Assembly: GCF_014195535.1 (NCBI RefSeq)
Contig: NZ_JACIBY010000008.1
Location: 62,001-126,000, forward strand
Length of the DNA stretch: 64,000 nucleotides
Source: Runella defluvii
GTDB lineage: Bacteria > Bacteroidota > Bacteroidia > Cytophagales > Spirosomataceae
Direction: 5' to 3'
In this document: positions 43,071 to 52,817 of the stretch, one piece after another
Layout of the letters: each line of letters opens with the position of its first letter
How positions within the stretch are numbered: position 1 is the first letter of the stretch
Made by a program: the position numbers and the translations under genes
The notes under the pieces: model-generated
Told to the model about the DNA's origin: nothing
Seen by the model: only the letters and a program-made list of their open reading frames with translations
Databases searched by the model: none

Positions 43071-44894
43071 ATGGCCCCCAAAAACAAACTTCCCCAACCC
43101 ACCCTCAAAGACCGTTTTGCGGCACTCAAGTATTTACCTCCGTTTTTTAAGGAAATTTGGAATACCCATCCGTGGATGACCGCGGGCAATGGATTGCTGC
43201 GTTTGGTACGTTCGGCTATCCCTTTTGGTACGTTGTATTTGGGGAAATTGATCATTGATGAGGTAGTGAGGTTAATCAATGCTCACTCGACGGACACGTC
43301 TTGGCTGTTGTGGTTGATTGGCCTTGAACTGGGGTTGGCGGTGTTGTCGGATGGCCTCAACCGTGCCACGTCCTTGCTCGATGCGCTCTTGGGCGATTTG
43401 CACGCCAATCGTTCTTCCATTCAAATCATGGAACACGCCGCTACCCTCGATTTGGCGCAATTTGAAGACCCCGTTTTTTACGATAAACTCGAACGCGCCC
43501 GTCAGCAAACCGTCGGGCGGACGGCTTTGTTGGCCCAAACGTTGGCGCAGTTTCAAGACATTATTACCATTGGTTTTTTGGGAGCGGGGCTGGTGGTGTT
43601 TAGTCCGTGGTTGATTTTGATACTGGTGTTGAGCATCTTACCCGCGTTTTTGGGCGAGTTTTACTTCAATGCCGAAAGCTACGCCCTGTCGTACCAATGG
43701 ACGCCGCAGCGCCGCGAGCTCGACTATCTGCGTTACGTAGGAGCGAGCAACGTGAACGCCAAAGAAGTGAAATTATTCAACTTGTCGAAGTTTCTGACCG
43801 ACCGCTTTCGGGAAGTGTCGAGCGGGTATTACCAGCAAAACAAAAAATTGGCGATGCGACGGGCGTTTTGGGGCGCGCTGTTGACGGCCGTGGGGACGGC
43901 GGGCTACTACGGTGCTTATGGGTACATTGGGCTGGAAACCGTCAAAGGGAGCATTACGTTGGGGAGTTTAACGTTTTTGGCAGGGTCATTTCGGCAGCTA
44001 AAATCGTCGCTTGAAGGGATTTTGAACCGTTTTACGAGCATTTCGCAGGGGGCATTGTACCTCAAAGATTTTTTCAATTTCTTTCACCTCCAACCCGAGG
44101 TGGCTTCGCCGCTGCATCCGCGTCCATTCCCGACTGTTATTCAGGAAGGTTTTGTGTTTGAAAACGTCAGTTTTCGCTACCCGAATGCCTCCAAAGGGGT
44201 GTTTCAGGACCTCAATTTTACCCTAAAAAAAGGCGAAAAACTGGCGATTGTGGGTGAAAATGGGGCTGGAAAAACGACCCTTGTAAAATTGTTGACCCGT
44301 CTGTACGACCCCACCGAAGGTCGTATTTTGCTAGATGGTGTGGATTTGCGCGAGTACGATTTGGGTGAATTGCAACGCCACATTGGGGTGATTTTTCAGG
44401 ATTATATTCGCTTGATGATGACCGCGCAGGCCAACATTGCCGTGGGCGACATCGAGCATATCCACGAACTCCCGCGGGTGCAAACCGCCGCCGAACGGAG
44501 TTTAGCCGCGAGTTTGATTCAAAAATTTCCAAACGGCTTGCAGCAGGTGTTGGGACGGCATTTTAGCGGAGGGACGGAGTTGTCGGGCGGAGAATGGCAA
44601 AAAATTGCCTTGGCCCGCGCCTACATGCGGGACTCTGAATTGTTGATTTTGGACGAACCCACCGCTGCCTTAGACGCCCGCGCCGAATACGAGGTGTTTC
44701 AGCGTTTCGCGGAGTTGACCCGAGGAAAAATGGCTTTGCTGATTTCGCACCGTTTCTCCACTGTCCGTATGGCCGACCGTATCATTGTGATTGAAAACGG
44801 TGAGTTGTTGGAATCGGGGAGCCACGAAACGTTGATGGCGCAAAAAGGCCGCTATGCCGAGTTGTTTCAACTGCAAGCGAGAGGATATAATTAG
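43071..44894 (+). CDS. ABC transporter, fused permease and ATP-binding domain
   Basis: 607 residues. The N-terminal half (about 20-330) is a type I exporter transmembrane domain with about six helices. The NBD follows: Walker A GENGAGKTT (about 394-402), Q-loop VIFQDYIRLM, signature ELSGGEWQKIALARAY (about 502-517), Walker B LLILDEPTAALD and switch His in LLISHRFSTVRMADR. Such half-transporters act as homo- or heterodimers and export lipids, peptides or drugs. The substrate is unknown. No partner half-transporter is adjacent. A perfect palindrome follows it. Confidence 0.92.
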   Translation: MAPKNKLPQPTLKDRFAALKYLPPFFKEIWNTHPWMTAGNGLLRLVRSAIPFGTLYLGKLIIDEVVRLINAHSTDTSWLLWLIGLELGLAVLSDGLNRATSLLDALLGDLHANRSSIQIMEHAATLDLAQFEDPVFYDKLERARQQTVGRTALLAQTLAQFQDIITIGFLGAGLVVFSPWLILILVLSILPAFLGEFYFNAESYALSYQWTPQRRELDYLRYVGASNVNAKEVKLFNLSKFLTDRFREVSSGYYQQNKKLAMRRAFWGALLTAVGTAGYYGAYGYIGLETVKGSITLGSLTFLAGSFRQLKSSLEGILNRFTSISQGALYLKDFFNFFHLQPEVASPLHPRPFPTVIQEGFVFENVSFRYPNASKGVFQDLNFTLKKGEKLAIVGENGAGKTTLVKLLTRLYDPTEGRILLDGVDLREYDLGELQRHIGVIFQDYIRLMMTAQANIAVGDIEHIHELPRVQTAAERSLAASLIQKFPNGLQQVLGRHFSGGTELSGGEWQKIALARAYMRDSELLILDEPTAALDARAEYEVFQRFAELTRGKMALLISHRFSTVRMADRIIVIENGELLESGSHETLMAQKGRYAELFQLQARGYN

Positions 44895-44906
44895 AATGTC
44901 GAGTGA

Positions 44907-44937
44907 CCCTCCCGAAAGTTTCAAACTTTCGGGAGGG
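44907..44937. terminator. Near-perfect palindromic terminator after the ABC gene
   Basis: CCCTCCCGAAAGTTT (44907-44921) pairs with AAACTTTCGGGAGGG (44923-44937) around a single base. A degenerate third arm (CTTTCGGAAGG) follows at 44951-44961. It ends the ABC gene and the convergent gene at 44984. Confidence 0.75.
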
Positions 44938-44983
44938 TTCATTACAGCAACTTTCGGAAGGTTTTTATGGGAGTTGGGCTTAC

Positions 44984-45547
44984 CTACCTACGGACTCGGG
45001 CGTTGACTTTAATTCGGCCTGGCGTTACCTTTTGGTATTTTTTGAACACAATCACAAACTTAATCGGAGTGGTGTAGCCCAAAAGGTCAGAAACTTGCTT
45101 TACCGAATACCGACCGCTCTCAAGAAGCTCGCGTGCTTGTTGCATTTTGTGCTCCATAAAGTACTGATGGTAAGGTGTTTGGTACAAGCTTTTAAACACA
45201 CTTTTAAATTTGCTTGGACTTACTTTAAACGAGCTTGAAACTTCATCAATGGATGGTATTTTAAAAGAAAAATCAGAAACAATTTGTTCGTGTAATTGCT
45301 GAATTTTTTCTACAAACTCATCCTTAAATACATATATCTCCTTGGAAGTATTGGTAGGTGCGTTCGTTGAGGATGTGTTGATTAAAGTAGGGTAAATTCC
45401 TGTAGAAGAATGAATACAACTAAACGGAATTCGATGCTCAATAAGGAGCCGCAGAACTTGGCTTGAATCACTTTCGGAAATAACGATGTTAACGTGGTCA
45501 TAAGTGGGAGACGGCATAGGAATATTTGTAATGGTTCCTGAGTTCAT
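44984..45547 (-). CDS. AraC-type HTH regulator
   Basis: 187 residues. Two helix-turn-helix motifs of the AraC C-terminal domain can be read: IPSIDEVSSSFKVSPSKFKS and YSVKQVSDLLGYTTPIKFVI, then FKKYQKVTPGRIKVN. The N-terminal 90 residues are unlike the usual cupin domain and may be a response-regulator or small-ligand domain remnant. It lies 53 bp downstream of the TPR-HTH gene on the same strand, so the two may form a regulatory operon. Confidence 0.8.
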   Translation of the reverse strand: MNSGTITNIPMPSPTYDHVNIVISESDSSQVLRLLIEHRIPFSCIHSSTGIYPTLINTSSTNAPTNTSKEIYVFKDEFVEKIQQLHEQIVSDFSFKIPSIDEVSSSFKVSPSKFKSVFKSLYQTPYHQYFMEHKMQQARELLESGRYSVKQVSDLLGYTTPIKFVIVFKKYQKVTPGRIKVNARVRR

Positions 45548-45600
45548 AAGTATAATTGTTTAAAGAAAAGAGGATTAGCAATAGAATAGGGCACTAGATA

Positions 45601-47301
45601 CTAAATACTTTGCAAATAAGTGTTGAGTTGTTCGTGTTCTTCGAGTTGTAATTTTTTCTTAATACGTACCCGAGACAATGTAACACTTTTGGGACTTACT
45701 CCCAGAATTTGAGCTACTTGCTTGGGCGATAGATTAATTTTTAAATAGGCGCAATGCTTTAAGTCTAGTTCGGTAATTGAGCTTGAACGTTGACGAAGTA
45801 CTTCAAAAAAATGAGGTGAAACTGCTTCAAAATGAAGCTTAAACTTATCCCACTCATTTTCATCATTGGTATTGCTATCAATGGTTTTTAAAAGGTGTTT
45901 TATCTTAGCTCGTAAGCTAGGTTCGGCGTTTTCGTTGAGTTGCTCAATTTCTTTTTTGATGTTTTGTAACAAATCACTTTGTTGGCTCAAATGCAGCGTG
46001 GTTGTGGCGAGTTTTCGCTGTTCAAAATCAATTTTTTGCTGTAATTTATCTTGTTCTAATTGGGTAAGTTGTTTGGAAAGTTGCTGATTCCGATAAATCA
46101 AAAAGCCCAAAGTTAGGGCAGTCAACAATATACAAACACCAATCATGATGGCGTATTTTAGCCGAATGTTGGCTGTCTGAACCTCTTCGTCTTTTTGCGC
46201 AAGTTCAAAGTTTGTTCGTTTGGCAACGGAGGTGTAAGTGCGCTCACTTGAATAAACGGAGTCACGCATTTTGATAGATTTCTGACTATTTATGTACGCA
46301 TTTTTAAAGTCACCAATTGTAAAATAGTAACTTGTCAACAGATTATGCGCCCAAATCTTGGTCGAAGCAAATCGCGCTTTTTTATAAAATGTCAAAAAAC
46401 TCTTTTCTGCCTTCTCGTAATTTTTTTGTTTCAGGTAAATCGTGCCAAGAATACCATCAATTTCGCCCGCATTGAACGGATGTGGGTGCGCCTTGTACAA
46501 TTTTTCGGCGGTGAGAATGGCCTTCAAGGCATCGTCATAGCGCTTTAATTCGAGGAGTGCAATAGCGTATTCGTAGTAATGATTTCCGCATTCGTTAGGG
46601 GTATTTTGTTGGCATGTAGCAATGGCTTGTTGGTGAAATGTAATTGCTTTGTTAAAATTTTCTTGACGAGAAAATGCCGAGCCTAAGGCGCTTTTTGCAA
46701 TACTTTCTTCGAGAAATAATTGGTTCTTTTTTGCTAGTTCATTTGCCTGTAAAAAATAATACTTTGCTGTTTCAGTGTCACTTATTTCATAATGATAATA
46801 CCCCATGTCATGATAAAAACGAAAAATGGTTTTAACCGTGAATGCTGAGGGATTTGATTGGATGATTTTTTCAACAGTAAGTAAATAATCTAAACACGTA
46901 TCACATTCTTTGGTTGTTTCGACAATGAGCAAGTCTGCTTGGACTTGTCCCTCTAAATAGCCTATTTTTCGGGCAGCCGAGGCCGCTTTTTTTGCATATT
47001 CATTGGCAACTGTGTTGTTGTACCAAAAGTGATAGGTTTCGGCGTATCCCAGCAGACAAATGACCTGTGCCAATGCTGAATTGGGATGTTGTTCCTGAAA
47101 CTTTTTTACCAATGAAAACGCCTTGCTTGAGTCTATGGCACTATAGGTTTCAATTTCTGCCTTGGCTGCCAGCCATTCTTTGGGCATTTGGTCGAAGCCT
47201 GCGTTATCATCTTTTGTACAGTTATTTACCCCCAAACAAAGTATTGCAAATAACAGCCATATTTTGCACTTTTGATATACCTTTTGGGCGATGATAGCCA
47301 T
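45601..47301 (-). CDS. TPR-containing signalling protein with transmembrane segment and LuxR-like HTH
   Basis: 566 residues from the ATG at 47301, chosen because it gives a lipoprotein-like N-terminus (LLFAILCLGVNNC); the frame continues to 47394. Tetratricopeptide-like repeats fill about 60-380 (YYHYEISDTETAKYYFLQAN, GTIYLKQKNYEKAEKSFLTF). A transmembrane helix follows (YAIMIGVCILLTALTLGFLI), then a coiled coil and a LuxR-type HTH (LSPKQVAQILGVSPKSVTLS). This is the Bacteroidota TPR/HTH regulator layout: periplasmic sensing and cytoplasmic DNA binding. The target is unknown; it is adjacent to an AraC gene and a LytTR sensor. Confidence 0.85.
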   Translation of the reverse strand: MAIIAQKVYQKCKIWLLFAILCLGVNNCTKDDNAGFDQMPKEWLAAKAEIETYSAIDSSKAFSLVKKFQEQHPNSALAQVICLLGYAETYHFWYNNTVANEYAKKAASAARKIGYLEGQVQADLLIVETTKECDTCLDYLLTVEKIIQSNPSAFTVKTIFRFYHDMGYYHYEISDTETAKYYFLQANELAKKNQLFLEESIAKSALGSAFSRQENFNKAITFHQQAIATCQQNTPNECGNHYYEYAIALLELKRYDDALKAILTAEKLYKAHPHPFNAGEIDGILGTIYLKQKNYEKAEKSFLTFYKKARFASTKIWAHNLLTSYYFTIGDFKNAYINSQKSIKMRDSVYSSERTYTSVAKRTNFELAQKDEEVQTANIRLKYAIMIGVCILLTALTLGFLIYRNQQLSKQLTQLEQDKLQQKIDFEQRKLATTTLHLSQQSDLLQNIKKEIEQLNENAEPSLRAKIKHLLKTIDSNTNDENEWDKFKLHFEAVSPHFFEVLRQRSSSITELDLKHCAYLKINLSPKQVAQILGVSPKSVTLSRVRIKKKLQLEEHEQLNTYLQSI

Positions 47302-47762
47302 TTGTAACCTATCATTATGGTTAAAAGGTTGTTCTATTAGGCCATTTTTGGCCTTCTTGTTTTGGAATACACTACTTGTCTCAGTTGACACCATCTATGT
47401 TTTGAATGAATCTGAATATACCATTGAACAAATCGTTTGCAAAGTAGTTTGAGCAGTGCCCATAAATTTCGCTAAAACATTTTTGTAGCATGAAACTCAA
47501 GCAGGGCTTCAACGCAGAAAAGCATATAGCTGATGCCTAATAAAATGCGTAAGTCAACGTGAAAGTATTGAAAATGATACTTATGCAAAACAAATAAGGA
47601 ATAAAAAATATACGAATAGATAGTTTGGTAAAATAACATAGATATGAAAAGTGTAATATTGCAATGATTTTAAAATAAAAATATACTTGCGTGTATATAC
47701 TTTGAAAAATTCTAGCTTTTGTAATAAATAAGTCATATTAAAAGACATACTTTCTTGATCTT
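47302..47762. other. AT-rich intergenic region between divergent regulators
   Basis: The 461 bp between the two divergent regulator genes hold no recognised gene. Candidate promoter DNA is AT-rich, with several TAnnTTT-like words near 47690-47725 (ATATACTTTGAAAA, TAGCTTTTG). It probably contains the start sites of both flanking genes. Confidence 0.4.
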
Positions 47763-49394
47763 GTGAGGTGTTATATTTTGTTTTTGTTAGGATGCTTATT
47801 AAGTGCTTTTTCGGGAAAGAGTCAGACGTCTCCCGTGCTTCATTACAGGGAATCGAAGACAATTTCACTGGGAAGCTATCTTCAGTTTTATGAAGATAAA
47901 AGCCGACTGTTTGGTATAGAACAACTTCAAAAATTGCCATCAAAAGCGTTTCAAAAAAACACTAAAACGGCTCCTAATTTTGGCGTCCGTAACTCAAAAG
48001 TATGGTTGAAGGCATCGGTCGAAAACCATTCGACAGGAAGCCTTTATTTGCTTTGTGACGAAGAGAATATTTTCAGAATAGAAGTGTATGTTATCGACCA
48101 AAAAGGCGCAATTCGCTACTATAAAACAGGTTTTTTGGAAAAATACAACAGCCGATTTTTTCAAAATAATCAGCTGACAGTACCGCTGGGTACACATCCT
48201 CAAACAGTTTATATTGGCATAAGTGGCGATGCTACTTTGTTGGCATCGATGTACGTGACGTCGGAGAAAGCACTGGCGAGCTGGCAGCACTGGAACGATA
48301 CTTTTGAAGGTGCCTTTTTGGGATGGATGTTGCTGGTGTTTTTGTATAATTTATTCATTTTCGTCCAATTACGCGAGCGCCTTTATCTAACCTATTGCGT
48401 TTATGTGATTACGTGTACGTTTGTAGTGATTCGTCTCGAAGGCATTGGCTTCGACTTACTTTGGCCCGAGTACCCTTCATTTAATCGTTGGATAGACACC
48501 CCGTCGGTAGTTAATACGTGGTTGGTCATTTTGTTTGCGATGCAGTTTCTTCAAACCAAGGCCATTGTGCGGCGCTTGCATCGTATTCTGCAAGTATATT
48601 TGGGGATGGTATCTTGCTTGCCGCTGCTTGAATTTTTTAATGTTCGTCCGTTGTCCAACAACCTTACAATGCTCTCATTTTTGATAAGTTGTGCTTTGCT
48701 GATGACAACGGCCACCACCGTTTTTTGGAAGGGGCTACGACAAGCTCGGTTTTATTTGTTGGGGTGGACGGTATTTCTTGGCTCGGTGGTCGTCATTACG
48801 TTGTGGAAAATGGGAATTATTACGAGTACTCATTTTTTGGTCTATAATGCTTTTCCCATTGGAACAATGTTAGAAGCAGCACTTTTCTCTTTTGCACTGG
48901 CCGACCGTATTCGTATTTTTCGCCAAGAAGCCGACGATGCACGTTCGTTGTCGCTGAAACGTTTGGAAGAAAACGAAAAGCTACTGACTGAATACCAACG
49001 AGTTCAGGAGCAAAACCGTCAATTGCAAGAGAAAGATTCCCAGGGTATTTCCCAAGATGCCCCCCAACCGCTCAAGCGCCTATCGGTGCCATCGATGAAC
49101 GGGGTGCTGTTGTTGCCGTTATCGGATATTATTCACGTGCAAGCGATGGGAAGTTATTGCACTATTTTTTTGACGAATCAGAAAAAAGTGATGGCTTCCA
49201 AGCCATTGGCGGATTTTGAACCATTTTTGGTGGAAAATGAATTTATGCGGGTACACAAATCGCACCTTATAAACTTACGTCAGGTCGTACGGTATGTGAA
49301 AGGCGACGGCGGAACCCTCGTCATGACAGATGAAAGTGAGGTAAGTGTGTCGCGTACGAAAAAGGCAGATCTACTCGCAATTTTAGGGATTTGA
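47763..49394 (+). CDS. 7TMR-DISM sensor with LytTR DNA-binding domain
   Basis: 543 residues from a GTG start, followed by a signal sequence (ILFLLGCLLSAFSGKSQ). Residues about 30-165 form the 7TMR-DISM extracellular domain. Seven transmembrane helices run from about 180 to 380. A coiled coil (about 388-425) precedes the LytTR domain (DIIHVQAMGSYCTIFLTNQK, FMRVHKSHLINLRQVVRYVK). So it senses an external ligand and binds DNA directly. No kinase domain is present. It is divergent from the TPR-HTH gene. Targets may include neighbouring genes; that is inference. Confidence 0.9.
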   Translation: MRCYILFLLGCLLSAFSGKSQTSPVLHYRESKTISLGSYLQFYEDKSRLFGIEQLQKLPSKAFQKNTKTAPNFGVRNSKVWLKASVENHSTGSLYLLCDEENIFRIEVYVIDQKGAIRYYKTGFLEKYNSRFFQNNQLTVPLGTHPQTVYIGISGDATLLASMYVTSEKALASWQHWNDTFEGAFLGWMLLVFLYNLFIFVQLRERLYLTYCVYVITCTFVVIRLEGIGFDLLWPEYPSFNRWIDTPSVVNTWLVILFAMQFLQTKAIVRRLHRILQVYLGMVSCLPLLEFFNVRPLSNNLTMLSFLISCALLMTTATTVFWKGLRQARFYLLGWTVFLGSVVVITLWKMGIITSTHFLVYNAFPIGTMLEAALFSFALADRIRIFRQEADDARSLSLKRLEENEKLLTEYQRVQEQNRQLQEKDSQGISQDAPQPLKRLSVPSMNGVLLLPLSDIIHVQAMGSYCTIFLTNQKKVMASKPLADFEPFLVENEFMRVHKSHLINLRQVVRYVKGDGGTLVMTDESEVSVSRTKKADLLAILGI

Positions 49395-49396
49395 CG

Positions 49397-49404
49397 TACC
49401 TTTG
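49397..49404 (+). promoter_or_regulatory. Putative -7 box of the FAD oxidoreductase gene
   Basis: TACCTTTG fits TAnnTTTG, 28 bp before the ATG; no good -33 element. Confidence 0.3.
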
Positions 49405-49432
49405 CACTTATTAAAGGCTAAATCCCTTTCAA

Positions 49433-51010
49433 ATGCATCAATCATTACAACTCACATTGCCACCCGACGTGGCACTCGACGACGCTGCTTTTCAACAACA
49501 TGTGGTTCGTCATTTGGGGCTACAACAAGCCGAAACCCTCACAATTCGCAAACTAAAGCAGTCGATTGACGCCCGCTCGCGGCAGGTAAAAGTCAACGTG
49601 TCGGTGGAGGTGTATGCCGATGAAGCTGCTCCGCCAGCGATTGCCTACCAAAAAAGCTACCCCGACGTATCCCAAAAGCCTACTGTGGTGATTGTGGGGT
49701 GTGGGCCTGCGGGGATGTTTGCGGCGTTGCGCCTGATTGAATTGGGCTACAAACCCATCGTGCTAGAGCGCGGAAAGGACGTGCGAGCGCGTCGGCGCGA
49801 TTTGGCAGCGATTAACAAAGAGCACATCGTGGACCCCGATTCCAATTATTGTTTTGGCGAAGGGGGAGCGGGGACGTATTCCGACGGGAAATTATATACT
49901 CGTTCCAACAAAAGGGGCGATGTACGACGAATTTTGGAAATCTTGGTGGCGCACGGGGCTACCGACCAAATTTTATACGATGCCCATCCGCACATTGGCA
50001 CCAACAAACTTCCACCGCTGATTGCCGACATGCGCGAAAGCATTTTACAAGCAGGCGGAGAAGTGCATTTTAACACCCGAGTGGCGGATTTTATACTTGA
50101 TAACCAGTCTGAAGCGATGCGCGGTGTCATCACGTCCGACGGTAAAGAATACGTGGGATTGGGGGTGATTTTGGCGACGGGACACTCAGCTCGCGATATT
50201 TTTGAACTGTGTCATCAACGAGGTGTGTACATTGAAAGTAAACCTTTTGCCGTAGGGGTGAGGATTGAACACGCCCAAAGCCTGATTGATTCGGTACAGT
50301 ACCATTGTGACGATCGGGGGGAGTATTTGCCCGCGGCGTCGTACAGTTTGGTGACCCAAACCCGCGTCAATGGGGTGCAGCGGGGGGTGTTTTCGTTTTG
50401 TATGTGTCCAGGTGGGTTCATTGTCCCAGCGGCCACGGCGCCAGGCGAGTTGGTGGTGAATGGCATGTCGCCTTCGCGGCGCGATTCCCGTTTTGCCAAT
50501 TCGGGCATGGTGGTGAGCATCGAAGAAGCCGATTTAAAGCCGTTTGCCAAGTTTGGGCCATTGGCGGGACTCGAACTTCAAAAGAAAATAGAACAAAAAG
50601 CCTGTGCTATCACGGGGGGGGGGCAAGTAGCGCCTGCGCAACGGGTGCAGGATTTTATCAAACAGCGCACGTCCAGCAGTTTGTTGGAAACTTCCTACCA
50701 GCCTGGGTTACAGTCGCTGGATTTACGCGAGTATTTGCCGCCGCACATTGCCGAGCCGCTGCGGTTGGGGTTACAAGATTTTGGAAAAAAAATAAAAGGA
50801 TACGTTTCAAACGAGGCACAGTTGATTGGAGCCGAAAGTCGGACGTCGTCGCCCGTGCGCATCCCCCGCGACCGTGAAACGGCTGAACACATTCAAACCA
50901 AGCGCCTCTTTCCGTGTGGCGAAGGTGCGGGCTACGCGGGCGGCATCATGTCAGCGGCCTTAGACGGTACGTTTGTGGCGGAGTGCTTGGTGAAGCTTTA
51001 TGGGAAGTAG
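49433..51010 (+). CDS. FAD-dependent oxidoreductase (COG2509-like)
   Basis: 525 residues. An N-terminal region (about 1-75) resembles the extra RNA-binding-like domain of the family (LTIRKLKQSIDARSRQVKVN). The FAD-binding GxGxxG motif follows: VVIVGCGPAGMFAALRLIE (about 84-102). Then GEGGAGTYSDGKLYTRS and the C-terminal GEGAGYAGGIMSAALDG are present. These define the uncharacterised FAD-dependent dehydrogenase family COG2509. Substrate unknown; members are thought to be NAD(P)/FAD enzymes near tRNA or sulfur metabolism, but this is uncertain. A tandem repeat array lies directly downstream. Confidence 0.88.
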   Translation: MHQSLQLTLPPDVALDDAAFQQHVVRHLGLQQAETLTIRKLKQSIDARSRQVKVNVSVEVYADEAAPPAIAYQKSYPDVSQKPTVVIVGCGPAGMFAALRLIELGYKPIVLERGKDVRARRRDLAAINKEHIVDPDSNYCFGEGGAGTYSDGKLYTRSNKRGDVRRILEILVAHGATDQILYDAHPHIGTNKLPPLIADMRESILQAGGEVHFNTRVADFILDNQSEAMRGVITSDGKEYVGLGVILATGHSARDIFELCHQRGVYIESKPFAVGVRIEHAQSLIDSVQYHCDDRGEYLPAASYSLVTQTRVNGVQRGVFSFCMCPGGFIVPAATAPGELVVNGMSPSRRDSRFANSGMVVSIEEADLKPFAKFGPLAGLELQKKIEQKACAITGGGQVAPAQRVQDFIKQRTSSSLLETSYQPGLQSLDLREYLPPHIAEPLRLGLQDFGKKIKGYVSNEAQLIGAESRTSSPVRIPRDRETAEHIQTKRLFPCGEGAGYAGGIMSAALDGTFVAECLVKLYGK

Positions 51011-51029
51011 TTTTTTTGTCATGTCAGGT

Positions 51030-51813
51030 GTGCGTTGGGATTCTCCAATCCCAACGAAGGGGCTGCTCACAACCCCGATTGTCTTCGCTTGTTGCCTCGC
51101 GGGGATTTGAGAATCCCCACCCACAGCTAGAAAGTATTCTTCCCGATGGCACGTGCGGACACTCGTTTTGTAAAAGAATGTTTAATCGTGCGTTGGGATT
51201 CTCAGGGTGTGCGTTGGGATTCTCCAATCCCAACGCAGGGGTTGCTCACAACCCCGATTGTCTTCGCTTGTTGCCTCGCGGGGATTTGAGAATCCCCGCC
51301 CACAGCTAGAAAGTATTCTTCCCGATGGCACGTGCGAACGCTCGTTTTGTAAAAGAATGTTGAATCGTGTGTTAGGATTCTCAAGGTGTGCGTTGGGATT
51401 CTCAAATCCCAACGAAGGGGTTGCTTACAACCCCGATTGTCTTCGCTTGTTGCCTCGCGGGGATTTGAGAATCCCCGCCCACAGCTAGAAAGTATTCTTC
51501 CCGATGGCACGTGCGGACGCTCGTTTTGTAAAAGAATGTTGAATCGTGCGTTGGGATTCTCCAATCCCAACGCAGGGGTTGCTCACAACCCCGATTGCCT
51601 TCGCTTGTTGCCTCGCGGGGATTTGAGAATCCCCGCCCACGGCTAGGCTATAAGCCTATGAATAGGAACACGAGCGGTAGGTTTGTGCAATCAAACAATA
51701 AAATTGGGATTTAATCGTGCGTTGGGATTCTCAAATCCCAACGAAGGGGTTGCTCACAACCCCGATTATATTCGGTTGTTGCCTCGCGGGGATTTGAGAA
51801 TCCCCGCTCACGA
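51030..51813. repeat. Tandem array of ~180-bp palindromic repeat units
   Basis: Unit starts (GTGCGTTGGGATTCT) are at 51030, 51209, 51388, 51546 and 51717; steps are 179, 179, 158 and 171 bp. Each unit holds three palindromes: CGTTGGGATT..AATCCCAACG, GGGGTTGCTCACAACCCC and GCGGGGATTTGAGAATCCCC. Units 1-3 also share CAGCTAGAAAGTATTCTTCC and CGTTTTGTAAAAGAATGTT. The frames open across the array on both strands (the same 86-122 residue reading repeated) are by-products of the repeats, not genes. With the short flanks, it fills 51011-52035. Confidence 0.92.
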
Positions 51814-52035
51814 GTCATTCCTCTTTCTCCATTACCCACAGAAGTCAATAGAAATTAGGGACATAGCGTCTGGTGCTTCTAAACAAAACGGTGAGACGGG
51901 CAGTTACACGGGTGCTGCGCTAAGCAATTATTTTGAAAATTGTGCAAAAAAATCATTAGTTTTTTGTAAAAAAAAGATTAATAAAAGCATAATACCGCTA
52001 AATTGCGCTTTCGTAAAAGTACTAGCAAAGTAACG

Positions 52036-52653
52036 ATGCCGTTTCACGATTTTATACATCACCTCGAACAACAACTGCAGTTGCCACTGCCGGGGCAAGA
52101 CGCGCATCTTAAAATGGCCTCTGCCAATAGGCTGCGGTTGAAAGCCCAACCCAACGAGAAAACGCGCCGCTCGGCCGTCTTGATTTTGTTTTATCCTTAC
52201 CGCGATAAAATTTTTGCCCCCCTCATTCTTCGCCCTAAATACGACGGAGTACACGCAGGCCAAATGGCTTTTCCTGGAGGACGTTATGAAAAAACGGACG
52301 AAAACTTGATACGTACCGCATTGCGCGAAGCCCAAGAAGAAATTGGCATCAAAGCCGCCGACGTGAAGGTGTTGGGCAAACTGACGGAATTGTTTATTCC
52401 TCCCAGCAACTTCTATGTGCTGCCCGTGGTGGGCAAACTCCCCTACAAACCCGACTTTTACCCCGATCCGCGCGAAGTGGAGGCCGTTCTCGAAGTGAGC
52501 CTCGACGAACTGCTCGATGAAGGGGTGATAGGCCGCACGCAACTCGAAGTGCGTGGGGTTACCATCGAAACCCCTTTTTACGATATTCAGGGGCATAAAG
52601 TGTGGGGTGCTACCGCCATGATGATAAGCGAGTTGACGACGCTTCTTGGATAA
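52036..52653 (+). CDS. NUDIX hydrolase, CoA pyrophosphatase-like
   Basis: 205 residues from ATG 52036. The Nudix region reads MAFPGGRYEKTDENLIRTAL followed by REAQEEIGI (residues about 78-106), with the RExxEE metal-binding core. The GGRYEKTDEN spacing resembles NudL/CoAse, and the upstream RRSAVLILFYPYRDKI and LRPKYDGVHAGQMAFPGG match its UPF0035 motif. CoAse splits CoA into phosphopantetheine and 3',5'-ADP. Metal ligands are intact. A single gene; the long repeat array lies upstream. Confidence 0.85.
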   Translation: MPFHDFIHHLEQQLQLPLPGQDAHLKMASANRLRLKAQPNEKTRRSAVLILFYPYRDKIFAPLILRPKYDGVHAGQMAFPGGRYEKTDENLIRTALREAQEEIGIKAADVKVLGKLTELFIPPSNFYVLPVVGKLPYKPDFYPDPREVEAVLEVSLDELLDEGVIGRTQLEVRGVTIETPFYDIQGHKVWGATAMMISELTTLLG

Positions 52654-52711
52654 TATCCTTCTTTTAACAACTTTTAAGACCGACGTTTCGTCGGCTTTCT
52701 ACCGAATTTGC

Positions 52712-52719
52712 TAATTTTG
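52712..52719 (+). promoter_or_regulatory. Putative -7 box of the DUF2723 gene
   Basis: TAATTTTG fits the box; ATG is about 98 bp downstream. A small hairpin GGCTTTC (52724-52730) with GAAAGCC (52737-52743) lies in the leader. Confidence 0.35.
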
Positions 52720-52817
52720 GCACGGCTTTCGTAGTAGAAAGCCAAAGTAGCAACCTAATTGGTGTCCCAATGTATTGATTGTAAACTCAAGACTTTTCAC
52801 ATTTCTACTAATTATTC

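Noticed and set aside
47581-47943. Complement-strand frame of about 120 codons overlapping the LytTR sensor start
   Set aside because: Low-complexity aromatic/hydrophobic reading in AT-rich intergenic DNA, overlapping a clear gene.
51024-51646. Overlapping frames of 70-120 codons on both strands in the repeat array
   Set aside because: They are identical readings of the repeated palindromic units, without gene-like composition.
51030-51813. CRISPR array
   Set aside because: Units are 158-179 bp with no short repeats separated by unique spacers, and there is no cas gene.
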